64,000 nt of DNA, taken from positions 62,001 to 126,000 of the forward strand of contig JABLXA010000008.1 in assembly GCA_013178415.1 (NCBI GenBank). The letters are read 5' to 3'. The DNA comes from Bacillota bacterium. Its GTDB lineage: Bacteria > Bacillota > SHA-98 > Ch115. The notes beneath the pieces were generated by a model, which was not told the origin of the DNA, searched no databases, and saw only the letters and a list, made by a program, of their open reading frames with translations. Both the position numbers and the translations under genes were made by a program. Below are positions 11,265 to 20,675 of this stretch, piece by piece (positions within the stretch are counted from its first letter, which is position 1; the number at the start of each line of letters is the position of its first letter).

Positions 11265-12554
11265 TTATTTCTTTGAAGCGTAGAATTGGTCAAGTTCCCC
11301 CTGGACAAGTTTCGTCAGGTCATCTAATGCCTGCTTAGCTGTTTTCTGTCCCTGACGCACATAATCTACAGCTTTTGCCATCTCTGCATAGTAAGTGTCT
11401 GCGACAGGAATCCTGATGGGACCATAGGCATTTTCTCCTGCCAACAGGTCGATTCCCATCTTGAACCGAGGATCTTTAGTGAATTTGTCCATGTATGCCA
11501 CTTTCTTTCGTGGCGAGATGTTCTGAAGCGCATAGCAGAACCGTTCTGACGCCTCCGGGCCTGTTATATATTTGATAAATTCCCATGCCTCATCAGGATA
11601 TTTCGAGCCTTTGGGTATCACAAACATACTTCCTTCGAAGATAGTGACGTTCTTGCGGCCTCCAGCTGGCGGTGGCGCCGGGAAGAAAGCGAAGTCCAGT
11701 TTCGGAGCGTAGCGCCTTGCTTCACTGATCTGCCATTCGCCTGCATCTACCATTACCTGCTTGCCGACAAAGAATGGGTTGTTAGGACTTTGCCTCGCGC
11801 CAAAGCCCGCCTGGAACGCCTGGAGCTTGCGGATATCATATCTCTTGGCGAAGCTTCCGAGCCATTCTAGTGCAGAAACGATATGAGGATCATTTGCCGT
11901 TACACGGTGCTTGGCCTCGTCATAGAAGTTCCCACCAAACACGAGTCCCCAGTGGTATAGCGAGGAAGGTAGATAACCGATGCGTTCTATGTAGCCTCGC
12001 TTGTCGATCTTTGTGGTCTTATCTATAGCCTTATTTAATTCATCCAGCGTACGTGGAGGTTCGTTAGGATCCAGACCCACTTCTCGGAATATCCCCTTGT
12101 TATATGCAATCATCGTAGAGTTAGTGGTCGCAGCCATACCATAGATGTGCCCCTCAAAATCAAAGGAACGCCACAGTCCGGGCATGAAGTCGTTGGGATC
12201 TATTTTATCCCGCTTGATATATTGATCGAGCGGTAGAAGGGCGTCTCTAGCTGCAAAGGGAGCTATCTGGCTGGTCCAAACGCAAGAAGCCACTTCGGGT
12301 GGGTCGCCACCAGCGACAGCGGTGAGGAATTTGTCGTATTGCCCCCACACATTGGTCATGCGTACTTCAATGTTCGGATGGGTGGCATTGAAATCGTCGA
12401 TTATCTTTTGTAGTTCTTTCGCCTCAAATCCTGTCCAGCCGGTCCAATAGCGTACGATTCTTTTCTCTGCGGCCGATGTTCCAAGAGTCGCAACCAGCAG
12501 AAACGCGGCGATTATGAGGACGACCATACCACACCGATTAATACGTTTCATCAT
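11265..12554 (-). CDS. Sugar ABC transporter substrate-binding protein (lipoprotein or secreted)
   Basis: Extracellular binding component of the importer, 429 aa, SBP_bac_1 family. A signal peptide is clear: MMKRINRCG, a hydrophobic core, then a cut near TSAAEKR. No lipobox cysteine is evident, so anchoring is uncertain. The mature part starts with VRYWTGWTGFEAKELQKII, typical of maltose/multiple-sugar binding proteins, and contains the usual PEEAWEF-like block as YPDEAWEFIKYITG. Start is ATG 12554 (or 12551) behind GAGGG. It lies first in the order binding protein, MalF, MalG, and 127 bp behind a LacI gene reading the same way, so that regulator probably controls it. Sugar specificity is not readable. 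Confidence 0.93.
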   Translation of the reverse strand: MMKRINRCGMVVLIIAAFLLVATLGTSAAEKRIVRYWTGWTGFEAKELQKIIDDFNATHPNIEVRMTNVWGQYDKFLTAVAGGDPPEVASCVWTSQIAPFAARDALLPLDQYIKRDKIDPNDFMPGLWRSFDFEGHIYGMAATTNSTMIAYNKGIFREVGLDPNEPPRTLDELNKAIDKTTKIDKRGYIERIGYLPSSLYHWGLVFGGNFYDEAKHRVTANDPHIVSALEWLGSFAKRYDIRKLQAFQAGFGARQSPNNPFFVGKQVMVDAGEWQISEARRYAPKLDFAFFPAPPPAGGRKNVTIFEGSMFVIPKGSKYPDEAWEFIKYITGPEASERFCYALQNISPRKKVAYMDKFTKDPRFKMGIDLLAGENAYGPIRIPVADTYYAEMAKAVDYVRQGQKTAKQALDDLTKLVQGELDQFYASKK

Positions 12555-12681
12555 TGATCAATTCCCTCTCTTTCCAACACAATCTACAGTCGGTTGTGTA
12601 ACTGGGGTAAGTGTGTCGCACAAAAAGAACTGATAGAGAACGACATTTTATCACGAATTCCGGCTTGATCTGGGACTTCCC

Positions 12682-13722
12682 TCATCTCCTTTCAGACGCT
12701 TTTTGATCTATAACCGGCGCACATGACTCGCGCAAGGCCAACCCGCATGTGAGTAGCTTGCTTTTTACCTGTTTTCCTTCTATTCGGTTGATGAGCATAT
12801 TTACCGCAAGCTCCCCTTGCATTCCCTTGGGCTGGGACACTGCGCTAAGTTTGGGGCGCAGGTATTCCGCGTAGGGCATATCATCAAAGCCCATGATGCT
12901 GACATCCCTCGGACAGTTAAATCCCGCGTCCTGTACAGCCTGCATGGCCCCCCAGGCCACACTGTCACAGTAAAAGAGAGCTGCAAAGGGCAGTTCTACA
13001 AGCTGTTTTTTGAGTATGAATGTCATTGTGTCATAGCCTGATTCCCATCCATGACATGGCTGGAATACGTATTTTTCGTTGTACCCGATGCCGAGCTGCT
13101 CCAAGGCATCCCTGTAACCCATTAGTCTAAGTTCAGAGTCAACTGCGCCCTTGGGGCCAGCTAGGTGCACAATGCGGGTGAATCCGAGATCAGCGAAATA
13201 GCGGACAGCGGTCGCGGCAGCCTGTCTGGAATCAACCATCACGTAGGGAATTTCGTCGATCTCCAGGCGGTTTGTTACGAAAACTACAGGAATTCCGGAC
13301 TTTTCTAATCGTATGTACGGTTCGGGGTCGGATCTCCAGCCTGGGACAGCGATGACTCCTGTGACGCGCAATTCCGCCATTTTCCCCAGGCATTCGCGTT
13401 CACGTTCAGGATCACCATTCGTTGTGTAGGTGACTATTCCATGGCCATATTCCCCCGCAGTATCCTCAATGGCCTGAATGATATCTCCAAAGAAAGATTG
13501 ATTGAGTGATAACGCTACAATGCCTATCAATCTGGGGCTGGTCTTTTCCTGAGAACTCTGGAGAGGATCTAGGGTATAACCGAGGGTTTTCATGGCGCGC
13601 ATTACCTTGGCCCGTGTTACGTCAGAGACAGGATAATTGCTATTATTGAGTACTCTCGAAACAGTGCTCCTGGATACACCGGCGAGTTCGGCTATGGCGC
13701 TTACTGTCACTTTGCTCGACAC
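12682..13722 (-). CDS. LacI/GalR-family transcriptional regulator
   Basis: Sugar-responsive repressor of about 346 aa. The helix-turn-helix and hinge are at the N-terminus (TVSAIAELAGVSRSTVSRVL), followed by a periplasmic-binding-protein-like effector domain with VTGVIAVPGW, VVFVTNRLEI and SIMGFDDMPYAEYLRP. The frame allows a TTG at 13728, but the AAGGGG motif is only three bases from it and nine bases from the GTG at 13722, so I prefer GTG. It heads the minus-strand sugar importer operon and presumably represses it until its sugar binds. The region upstream holds an AT-rich palindrome (13806-13820) that could be an operator for autoregulation. Confidence 0.92.
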   Translation of the reverse strand: MSSKVTVSAIAELAGVSRSTVSRVLNNSNYPVSDVTRAKVMRAMKTLGYTLDPLQSSQEKTSPRLIGIVALSLNQSFFGDIIQAIEDTAGEYGHGIVTYTTNGDPERERECLGKMAELRVTGVIAVPGWRSDPEPYIRLEKSGIPVVFVTNRLEIDEIPYVMVDSRQAAATAVRYFADLGFTRIVHLAGPKGAVDSELRLMGYRDALEQLGIGYNEKYVFQPCHGWESGYDTMTFILKKQLVELPFAALFYCDSVAWGAMQAVQDAGFNCPRDVSIMGFDDMPYAEYLRPKLSAVSQPKGMQGELAVNMLINRIEGKQVKSKLLTCGLALRESCAPVIDQKASERR

Positions 13723-13728
13723 ATTCAA

Positions 13729-14177
13729 TTGCCCCTTTTTTCTTGCTTGAGGACTCTATAGTATGGACTTGATGGTATAATATGCTCTTTTTCTTTAAAA
13801 GCGTATAGAAAAGTTTTCTACACAGAAGTCTTAGATTATACAATACACTGACCGCATAATGCTTTTGTCGAGTTGATACTATCATGGATGTGTGATGATG
13901 TCAATATAGTAAGGAGCGGAATTAGAACAATCACTGAACTGAAGTGATTTAAAATGTGGTCGGTATTAGAATCATTGTAGGCACAGATGTATAGAAATTA
14001 CGTTCTTACACGCAGTGATAATTGGAATCGAATTATTAAAGCCTCCGCGGAAGGGATTTCTGAGTCCATATGGTAATCTCATATGAAGGGTACACACGCC
14101 GATGCTACCGCAGCAATATCATCGGAAGGCAGGTAGCGGGCCATTCATTTTCGGAGAGAGGCTGGTGTATATAGACA
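13729..14177. other. Divergent intergenic region with AT-rich palindrome
   Basis: Separates the LacI gene (minus) from the cyclase-family gene (plus). A 15-bp inverted repeat TAGAAAA-G-TTTTCTA lies at 13806-13820, flanked by GTA and CAC, and is a candidate operator. The remainder is AT-rich without a gene; I could not fix convincing promoters for either direction. Confidence 0.4.
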
Positions 14178-14825
14178 ATGCTTGAGGAATTTGCAAATAA
14201 GTACCGGATGGTCGACCTTTCTGTCTTATTGGTCCCTGGCCATGAGGAGAGGCGTCTTGAAATCAGGAAGGGATTGATTCCCCATGACAGGACTGTGATG
14301 CATGAAATAGACACTATGAGCCATATCGGGACTCATATCGAGGCGCCGCTTCATTTCTATGAAGACGGGAAAGATGTAACCGAGCTACCTCTTTGGGCAT
14401 ATATGGGGAATGCAGTGCTTCTAGATGTTAGATTTGACGGGCCTGGCGGCAAAATCGATCCCCCTCTTCTTGAACGCGAGGTAGGGCCGCTTCTGCGGCC
14501 AGGATATATTGTGATCATCAGAAACACAGGGAAGGGATTCAAGGATGGAGATGAGAAACCGTCGCTCACCATCGAAGCTGCAAGTTGGCTGGCTGATAGG
14601 AAAATCAAGATGCTGGGTTTTGATCCCGCTATCACCATCGGGACCACTGTGGACGAAATCCGGACCATCCATGATATTCTCATGAAACATGATATTACAT
14701 TCCTGGAGGTGCTTGCTAATCTTCATGAACTGAAGAAGCGAGAGTTCTATCTATTGGCGCTTCCCTGGAATGTCAAGGGGCTCGACAGCTCTCCTGTTAG
14801 GGCCATTGCCCTTGAGCTCATTTAA
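14178..14825 (+). CDS. Cyclase family protein (kynurenine-formamidase-like metal hydrolase)
   Basis: Cytoplasmic metal-dependent hydrolase of 215 aa, PF04199 type. The signature HxGTHxxxPxH is present at residues 49-59 as HIGTHIEAPLH; in kynurenine formamidases these residues bind the metals and water. Other members open lactams, cyclic amides or related ring compounds, so a role in tryptophan breakdown is not implied; no tryptophan pathway genes are near. It stands alone upstream of an Opp/Dpp transporter operon in the same direction, 540 bp apart with a hairpin between, so it may be a separate unit. The ribosome binding site before ATG 14178 is weak. Confidence 0.85.
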   Translation: MLEEFANKYRMVDLSVLLVPGHEERRLEIRKGLIPHDRTVMHEIDTMSHIGTHIEAPLHFYEDGKDVTELPLWAYMGNAVLLDVRFDGPGGKIDPPLLEREVGPLLRPGYIVIIRNTGKGFKDGDEKPSLTIEAASWLADRKIKMLGFDPAITIGTTVDEIRTIHDILMKHDITFLEVLANLHELKKREFYLLALPWNVKGLDSSPVRAIALELI

Positions 14826-14898
14826 GCTTTTCTTTAATGAGACCCCCTGTAGAGACTGGTTTTGAGGAGTTTTCTGCTTTCAGGAAGGCTCGTTAAGA

Positions 14899-14924
14899 GA
14901 AAGGGGGCCTCTGCTCCCCCTTTC
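14899..14924 (+). terminator. Hairpin after the cyclase-family gene
   Basis: Perfect 9-bp stem GAAAGGGGG / CCCCCTTTC with an 8-nt loop, about 75 bp behind the stop. The T residues are part of the stem; no further T-run follows, so termination strength is uncertain. Confidence 0.55.
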
Positions 14925-15363
14925 ATGAACTATGGCGGGCTAAACCAGAACGTAAGCCATTAGCTGAGTATGTGTGGTATGGGCGCGCTCATCTTCTATC
15001 CATAGGTATTCATCATAATTTATAGCTACAGCCTGCAAAAAGGAGGAATCCTTGTATTTGATGTCGAATCTTTTTTATCAAAATAAAGTCTATTGGATCC
15101 CTATCTATTTGAAATTAGCGCCCTGCCGTGCGGTGATCCTTTGTGGAGATCCTCGGAGTAATGGCTGATTTTGGCATATTATGGAATTAATAATCTGATT
15201 TCGGCATAGGAGGGAAAAAGGATTCTATGATGAAAAAATAAGTATGGGAGGCTTTAGAAACTCTTTTGTGACTGGCTTTTGGCCAATAAGGAGGAGGCCA
15301 AATCTATCCTTTGGCTAGGCACGATAAGAGATAACAAAATATCCGCACAAGGAGGGTGATATC
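14925..15363 (+). promoter_or_regulatory. Leader of the Opp/Dpp transporter operon with direct repeats and a mini-ORF
   Basis: No gene of normal size lies here. Two direct repeats CTGATTTTGGCAT (15165-15177) and CTGATTTCGGCAT (15195-15207) are 30 bp apart, about three helix turns, as expected for a regulator binding one face of DNA. Directly after the second is AGGAGGG and, 12 bp on, ATG ATG AAA AAA TAA (15228-15242), a four-residue reading frame whose beginning looks like that of a secreted binding protein. This may be a leader peptide or the scar of a lost binding-protein gene. The DppB-type gene starts at TTG 15364 behind GGAGG. Confidence 0.45.
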
Positions 15364-16347
15364 TTGCTAGGGTATATTGCTAGACGTATTCTCTATGCTA
15401 TTCCTACCATCATACTTGTATCAATAGTCTCCTTCATAATTATCCAGCTGCCTCCTGGCGACTACCTCACGTCATATATAGCTCAGCTGAGCCAGTCAGG
15501 CGTGACGGTAGACGAGGCTACGATAGCGTCCCTCACGAAGCGCTATGGCCTCGACCAACCCATATACGTCCAGTATTTCAAATGGGTATGGGGGATGCTG
15601 CATGGAGACTTTGGCCAGTCTTTTGAATGGAATAGGCCAGTGAGTTCCCTCATTTGGGAGAGACTTGCCCTCACCTTCGTCGTGTCTCTTTTCACCATGT
15701 TGTTCACCTGGGTTGTATCGTTCCCGGTGGGCGTCTATTCGGCGACTCACCAATATTCAATAGGCGACTACATTGTAACCTTCCTTGGATTCATCGGAAT
15801 TGCCACCCCAAACTTCATGTTAGCCCTCGTCCTCATGTGGATAGCCTATGCTTATTTCGGCCAGAGTGTAGGCGGGCTTTTCTCTCCTGCGTTTGTGGAG
15901 GCGCCGTGGAGTATGGCGAAGTTCGTGGACATGCTGAGGCACTTATGGATACCGGTGATTGTCATCGGTTTGGGTGGCACAGCTGGGCTCATAAGGACTT
16001 TGAGGGCCAACCTGCTCGATGAGCTCAGCAGGCCTTACGTGGTCACGGCCAGAGCAAAAGGAGTGCCAGAGGGGAGGCTTCTTTACAAGTATCCTGTCAG
16101 AATCGCCCTGATACCCTTTATCAGCACTGTTGGCTGGTCGCTTCCCGGGCTCATATCAGGTGAAACCATAACTGCAGTGGTGCTCAGCTTGCCTACCACA
16201 GGACCTTTGCTTTTGAGAGCCCTTCAAAGCCAGGATATGTATCTGGCCGGCAGCTTCATCATGTTGCTCAGCATTCTGACGATCATAGGCACTCTCGTGT
16301 CTGATATATTGCTTGCCTGGCTGGATCCTAGAATAAGGTACGAGTAG
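15364..16347 (+). CDS. Opp/Dpp-type ABC transporter permease (DppB family)
   Basis: Membrane subunit of a peptide/oligosaccharide ABC importer, 327 aa. The N-terminus MLGYIARRILYAIPTI and the block PPGDY are characteristic of DppB/OppB. The ATPase-docking loop reads YVVTARAKGVPE, and the C-terminus ends LAWLDPRIRYE as in the family. Start is TTG 15364, eight bases after GGAGG. The DppC-type gene follows 4 bp later and both ATPase genes after that, so one operon encodes permeases and ATPases. No binding-protein gene is in the operon; the only Opp-type binding protein in the window is at 28933. In Bacillota and Thermotogota such transporters often import oligosaccharides rather than peptides, which fits the neighbours. 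Confidence 0.95.
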   Translation: MLGYIARRILYAIPTIILVSIVSFIIIQLPPGDYLTSYIAQLSQSGVTVDEATIASLTKRYGLDQPIYVQYFKWVWGMLHGDFGQSFEWNRPVSSLIWERLALTFVVSLFTMLFTWVVSFPVGVYSATHQYSIGDYIVTFLGFIGIATPNFMLALVLMWIAYAYFGQSVGGLFSPAFVEAPWSMAKFVDMLRHLWIPVIVIGLGGTAGLIRTLRANLLDELSRPYVVTARAKGVPEGRLLYKYPVRIALIPFISTVGWSLPGLISGETITAVVLSLPTTGPLLLRALQSQDMYLAGSFIMLLSILTIIGTLVSDILLAWLDPRIRYE

Positions 16348-16351
16348 GGGG

Positions 16352-17539
16352 ATGGCTATGTCATCAGAGGATAAGCGGGAAAACAACAATAAACCGGTCG
16401 CGAACAATAATGGCGTAATTCCTGAGATAACGGAAGAGGAAGCCCCAGCTGGTGATGAAAGGATATACGTTGCTTCCCAATGGCAGCTCACATGGTGGAA
16501 GTTCAGGCGACATCGTTTAGCTATTGTAAGTGGGATTGTGCTCATCATAATATATCTCCTTGCGGCTTTTTGTGAATTCCTCTCTCCCTATGACCCAAAC
16601 GTCTATGACGTCAAGTACACCTATGCCCCGCCTCAGAGGATCCGCTTCATCGATAAAGACGGCAGGTTCCATATGAGGCCCTTCGTCTACGGGTATAAGC
16701 GGGAAATCGATTTGGAGACCCTGAGACGAAAGTATGTTCCTGATCCTGATAAGGTATATCCCATATACTTCTTTGTCAAAGGGGCACCATATAAGTTTTG
16801 GGGGATTTGGGAGAGCGACCTTCATCTCTTTGGAGTCAAGGAAGGCACCATCTTCCTTTTGGGCGCTGATCGAATGGGGCGGGATATGTTCTCTCGGATT
16901 CTTTATGGGGCGAGGATCTCTACCACGATCGGGCTTGTGGGGGTGCTGATGAGCTTTGTGCTGGGGATCATAATCGGGGGATTCTCAGGCTACTATGGTG
17001 GAACCTTTGATGTTATAACCCAGCGTGTCATCGAGTTTCTCAGGAGTATACCAACTATTCCTCTATGGATGGCATTGAGCGCAGCGCTTCCTCCTCACTG
17101 GCCTCCACTTCGAGTGTATTTCGGTATCACCGTCATTCTTTCCCTTATTGGATGGACTCACCTTGCAAGAGTAGTGAGGAGCCGGTTCCTCTCACTGAGG
17201 GAGGAAGACTTCGTAATGGCGGCCAGGCTCGTCGGAGCCAGTGAATTCAGGATAATAACCAGGCATATGGTCCCGTCATTCATGAGCTACATCATAGCAT
17301 CGATCACTCTTTCCATCCCGGGAATGATCCTGGGTGAGACAAGTCTAAGCTTCCTGGGGCTCGGACTCCGCCCGCCAACGATAAGTTGGGGCGTTCTCCT
17401 GCAGGAGGCCCAGAACGTGAGAACAGTCGCTTTGACCCCGTGGCTTCTGCTCCCAGGCCTGATGGTGGTAATCACGGTGCTGGCATTCAATTTCCTAGGC
17501 GATGGGCTCCGGGATGCGGCAGATCCTTATGCCAGGTAG
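16352..17539 (+). CDS. Opp/Dpp-type ABC transporter permease (DppC family) with extended outer loop
   Basis: Second membrane subunit, 395 aa, longer than the usual 280-310 aa of DppC. The N-terminus is a hydrophilic tail of about 50 residues, then one helix, then about 100 extra residues between helix 1 and the conserved block LGADRMGRDMFSRILYGAR. That long external loop (roughly residues 75-165, including YGYKREIDLETLRRKYVPD) is found in a subgroup of permeases linked to oligosaccharide import (family knowledge recalled, not searched). The EAA-type loop reads FVMAARLVGASEF and the C-terminus DGLRDAADPYAR is canonical. ATG 16352 is directly behind AGGGGG. Confidence 0.93.
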   Translation: MAMSSEDKRENNNKPVANNNGVIPEITEEEAPAGDERIYVASQWQLTWWKFRRHRLAIVSGIVLIIIYLLAAFCEFLSPYDPNVYDVKYTYAPPQRIRFIDKDGRFHMRPFVYGYKREIDLETLRRKYVPDPDKVYPIYFFVKGAPYKFWGIWESDLHLFGVKEGTIFLLGADRMGRDMFSRILYGARISTTIGLVGVLMSFVLGIIIGGFSGYYGGTFDVITQRVIEFLRSIPTIPLWMALSAALPPHWPPLRVYFGITVILSLIGWTHLARVVRSRFLSLREEDFVMAARLVGASEFRIITRHMVPSFMSYIIASITLSIPGMILGETSLSFLGLGLRPPTISWGVLLQEAQNVRTVALTPWLLLPGLMVVITVLAFNFLGDGLRDAADPYAR

Positions 17540-17647
17540 TCCTCCATGCCGACTCGACCGGCGCCATCGGGGATCGAGACATGAAGATGGCAACCGGCTA
17601 CTTTTAGAGAGGAAGACTGACTGCTATATGAGGTGGCGGTGGATATT

Positions 17648-18670
17648 ATGGGTAATAATGATATTCTGCTAGAGGTGAACGGCCTCAAGACATATTTCTT
17701 CTATGATGAGGGCACGGTAAGAGCCCTGGATGGTGTTAGCTTTGAACTCGGGAAGAACAAGACCCTGGGAGTGGTTGGGGAGAGCGGGTGCGGCAAGAGT
17801 GTCACCGCCCAGTCTATCCTGAGGATCTTAGGGCCAAGAGGGAAGATCGTGGAGGGGAATATCATCCTGCACAGAGGCGAGGAAGAGGGCGGGGATTTGG
17901 ACCTCACCACACTGGATCCAACAGGTCCTGAGATAAGGCGGATCCGGGGCAAGGAGATAGCTATGATCTTCCAGGAGCCGATGACCTCCCTTAGCCCTGT
18001 TTACACTATAGGGAATCAGATAATAGAGGCTATACTTCTCCACCAGGATGTGGATCAAAAGCAGGCACGCAAGCAGGCCATAGAGATGCTGGCTCGTGTT
18101 GGGATACCGAGGCCTGAGCAGAGGATAGATGAGTATCCCTATCAGTTGAGTGGTGGGATGAGGCAGAGGGCGATGATAGCCATGGCCTTGTCATGCCACC
18201 CCAAGCTTTTGATAGCTGATGAGCCCACAACGGCCCTGGATGTCACGATCCAGGCGCAGATACTGGATCTGATGCGGGACCTGCAGAGAGAGTTTGGGAT
18301 GTCCATAATGATGATCACCCATAACCTCGGGGTTATAGCCGAGATGGCAGAAGATGTGGTGGTCATGTATCTTGGAAGGATAGTTGAGAGCACATCAGTT
18401 GATGATCTATTCCATAACCCGATGCATCCATACACAAAGGCTCTGTTGAAGTCAATCCCCAAGGTGGGGAGAAAGAGCAGGGAGAGGCTGGAGTCCATAA
18501 AGGGAGTAGTCCCTGATGCCTATAACATACCCCCGGGATGCTCGTTCCATCCGAGGTGCCCTCAGTTTAAGAGGGGAGTATGTGACAAAGAGATCCCGAA
18601 GCTGGTGGAGGTTGCCCCCGGGCACCGGGTAAGCTGCCTTTTATATGGCGAGGTGGAGAAAGATGCGTAA
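17648..18670 (+). CDS. Opp/Dpp-type ABC transporter ATP-binding protein (DppD family)
   Basis: Cytoplasmic ATPase that powers the importer. Walker [10 protein letters not shown]-loop [10 protein letters not shown], signature LSGGMRQR, Walker [13 protein letters not shown] and the switch histidine in MITHNLG are all visible. The C-terminal extension with four cysteines around [19 protein letters not shown] is the oligopeptide-transporter-type domain that in relatives can hold an Fe-S cluster. The frame opens at GTG 17633, but ATG 17648 ([10 protein letters not shown]) gives the usual N-terminus and has GAGGTGG about 11 bases upstream. It is 108 bp behind DppC and overlaps the next ATPase gene. 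Confidence 0.95.
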   Translation: MGNNDILLEVNGLKTYFFYDEGTVRALDGVSFELGKNKTLGVVGESGCGKSVTAQSILRILGPRGKIVEGNIILHRGEEEGGDLDLTTLDPTGPEIRRIRGKEIAMIFQEPMTSLSPVYTIGNQIIEAILLHQDVDQKQARKQAIEMLARVGIPRPEQRIDEYPYQLSGGMRQRAMIAMALSCHPKLLIADEPTTALDVTIQAQILDLMRDLQREFGMSIMMITHNLGVIAEMAEDVVVMYLGRIVESTSVDDLFHNPMHPYTKALLKSIPKVGRKSRERLESIKGVVPDAYNIPPGCSFHPRCPQFKRGVCDKEIPKLVEVAPGHRVSCLLYGEVEKDA

Positions 18671-19697
18671 GAATATACTCCTGGAAGTGAAGGATCTGAA
18701 GAAGCATTTCCCCATACGTAAGGGGATATGGAGGCATGTGGTGGGGTATGTGAAGGCAGTAGATGATGTGAGCTTCAGGATCCCGGAAGGGGAGACACTG
18801 GGGCTCGTGGGAGAGAGCGGGTGTGGCAAGACCACCACAGGGAGATGCATCCTCCGGGCCATAGATCCAACCAGCGGGCAGATCCTGTTCAGGAAGAACG
18901 GGGAAATGGTGGATGTGGCGAGTCTGGACCATAAGGAACTCAGGAGCCTACGCAAGGATATGCAGCTCATATTCCAGGACCCATACTCCTCTCTAAATCC
19001 AAGGATGACTGTAAAGGATATCATTGGTGAACCTTTGCTGGTGAACAACGTGGCAAAGGGCAAGGAGCTGGAGGACAGGGTTGCGCAGCTCATGAGGCAG
19101 GTAGGGCTCAGGCCTGAGTATATGAGGAGATACCCGCATGCCTTCAGCGGAGGGCAGAGGCAGAGGATAGGTATAGCGAGGGCACTTGCGTTAAACCCGA
19201 GGCTTGTAGTCTGTGATGAGTCAGTGTCAGCCCTCGATGTATCTATCCAGGCTCAGATATTGAACCTTCTCCAGGACCTGCAGGCAGAGATGCACCTCAC
19301 CTATCTCTTCATAGCCCATGACCTGAGCGTAGTGGAACACATAAGCGACAGGGTGGCAGTGATGTATGTGGGGAAGGTAGTAGAGGTGGCGGATACAGAA
19401 GAGCTCTTTGCGAACCCGAAGCATCCATATACTGAGGCTCTGCTTTCAGCGGTGCCGAAGCCAGATCCGAGGTTCAAGACAGAGAGGATCCTGTTGAGGG
19501 GAGAGGTAGCTGATCCAGCGAATCCTCCAAGCGGGTGCTATTTCCATCCCAGGTGCAACTATGCCCAAGAGATATGCAGCAAGGAGGCGCCAAAGCTGAG
19601 GAACATCTACGGCGAGGATGACAAAGAGCATATCGTGGCCTGTCATTTCGCAGAGAAACTTGAACTCAGGGGAATTGCGGTGGCGCAAGGAGCGTGA
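18663..19697 (+). CDS. Opp/Dpp-type ABC transporter ATP-binding protein (DppF family)
   Basis: Second ATPase of the importer, about 344 aa. Walker [10 protein letters not shown]-loop [10 protein letters not shown], signature FSGGQRQR, Walker [13 protein letters not shown] (Glu present) and HDLSVVEH are visible, followed by the C-terminal [18 protein letters not shown] cysteine motif. ATG 18663 is preferred because GAGGTGG lies six bases upstream and [12 protein letters not shown] is the family N-terminus; it overlaps the DppD stop by 8 bp, suggesting translational coupling. The deacetylase gene starts 67 bp later in the same direction. Confidence 0.95.
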   Translation: MRKNILLEVKDLKKHFPIRKGIWRHVVGYVKAVDDVSFRIPEGETLGLVGESGCGKTTTGRCILRAIDPTSGQILFRKNGEMVDVASLDHKELRSLRKDMQLIFQDPYSSLNPRMTVKDIIGEPLLVNNVAKGKELEDRVAQLMRQVGLRPEYMRRYPHAFSGGQRQRIGIARALALNPRLVVCDESVSALDVSIQAQILNLLQDLQAEMHLTYLFIAHDLSVVEHISDRVAVMYVGKVVEVADTEELFANPKHPYTEALLSAVPKPDPRFKTERILLRGEVADPANPPSGCYFHPRCNYAQEICSKEAPKLRNIYGEDDKEHIVACHFAEKLELRGIAVAQGA

Positions 19698-19725
19698 AGA
19701 GGATAGACGTGTCGGGGAGTGGTTG

Positions 19726-19760
19726 CTCCTCTCGGCGGACGCAGCGTAGTCGGGGACGGT
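19726..19760 (+). repeat. 35-bp dispersed repeat, copy B
   Basis: Matches 7053-7087 with two mismatches. Here it directly precedes the start of the PIG-L deacetylase gene and supplies the GGGGA that could serve as its ribosome binding site. Confidence 0.75.
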
Positions 19761-19764
19761 GAGT

Positions 19765-20541
19765 ATGTCATCCAAATCTGAAATCTTCCGGCCAATGGTT
19801 CAGATACCGAAGATCGAGGAATGCCAGCGGATCTTATGTGTCCAGCCGCATCCGGATGATACCGACATCGGCGCGGGCGCCACCATTGCAAAGCTGGTTC
19901 GCCTGGGAGCCGAGGTCATATATCTGACGGTGACGGACGATTCCGCCGGAACTCAGGACCCTGCCCTTGGGCTGGATAAGCTCGCCGCGATCAGAAGGCA
20001 GGAACAGGAAGCGGCCGCCCGCGAGCTGGGGGTCAAGGAAGTGCGGTGGCTTGGATATCCAGATGCCGGTGATTATTCATCTTATTCGGTTCGCCTCGAC
20101 ATTATCCGCGCCATACGAGAGCTTCGTCCCGACCTTCTGATGACAGTAGATCCGTATCTTCCATACGAATCTCATCCTGATCACCTGATTTGCGGACAAG
20201 CTGCTGCAGCTGCCGTGCTGCTCTACAATTTCGTCAATATCAAGAGCGACCCGGCTATCGACGTCTCATTCAGACCCTATCCAATTCGCGGCATAGCATA
20301 CTATCATACGGCCTACCCCAACACATACGTTGAAGTGAGTCAGAGGGACTGGGATAGGAAGTTTGCGGCTATTGCCTGTCACAAGAGCCAGGTAGATGAG
20401 GCGACCATGGAGAGATTCAGCATATATTTTGATCTGAAGGCCAGAGAATATGGCGCCAAGGCTGGCTGTGAGAGGGCAGAAGCATTTAAGGTACTTGCTC
20501 CGATTATGCTACACTGTGTGGTTGATGCGATCCATATTTGA
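19765..20541 (+). CDS. PIG-L family deacetylase (LmbE-like)
   Basis: Zinc-dependent hydrolase of about 258 aa that in characterised relatives removes an acetyl group from N-acetylglucosamine-type amides (GlcNAc-PI, GlcNAc-inositol, bacillithiol and mycothiol precursors, chito-oligosaccharides). The metal motif PHPDDTD is at about residues 28-34, and the second histidine motif is in SHPDHLICG (residues about 134-142). No signal peptide is present, so it acts in the cytoplasm. It is the fifth gene behind an Opp/Dpp-type transporter, 67 bp after the last ATPase, which suggests that the imported compound carries an N-acetyl group. Bacillithiol synthesis (BshB) is an alternative, but no bshA or bshC is near. 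Start ATG 19765 or GTG 19759. Confidence 0.9.
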   Translation: MSSKSEIFRPMVQIPKIEECQRILCVQPHPDDTDIGAGATIAKLVRLGAEVIYLTVTDDSAGTQDPALGLDKLAAIRRQEQEAAARELGVKEVRWLGYPDAGDYSSYSVRLDIIRAIRELRPDLLMTVDPYLPYESHPDHLICGQAAAAAVLLYNFVNIKSDPAIDVSFRPYPIRGIAYYHTAYPNTYVEVSQRDWDRKFAAIACHKSQVDEATMERFSIYFDLKAREYGAKAGCERAEAFKVLAPIMLHCVVDAIHI

Positions 20542-20573
20542 GCCTGGCGTTCAAGGACTGATGAACGCCAGGC
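20542..20573 (+). terminator. Hairpin directly after the deacetylase stop
   Basis: Perfect 11-bp stem GCCTGGCGTTC / GAACGCCAGGC with a 10-nt loop beginning at the base after the TGA. No T-run follows. It probably ends the transporter-deacetylase operon before the convergent dehydrogenase gene. Confidence 0.6.
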
Positions 20574-20675
20574 CGACGTCCATGGGATCGGCGCTCGCGG
20601 AGTTGACGCCCGTAGAAGAGCGCTCCAAAATCCCTGCTAAAGGGGATACGATGGCGGCACTTGTTCTTGGCATTT

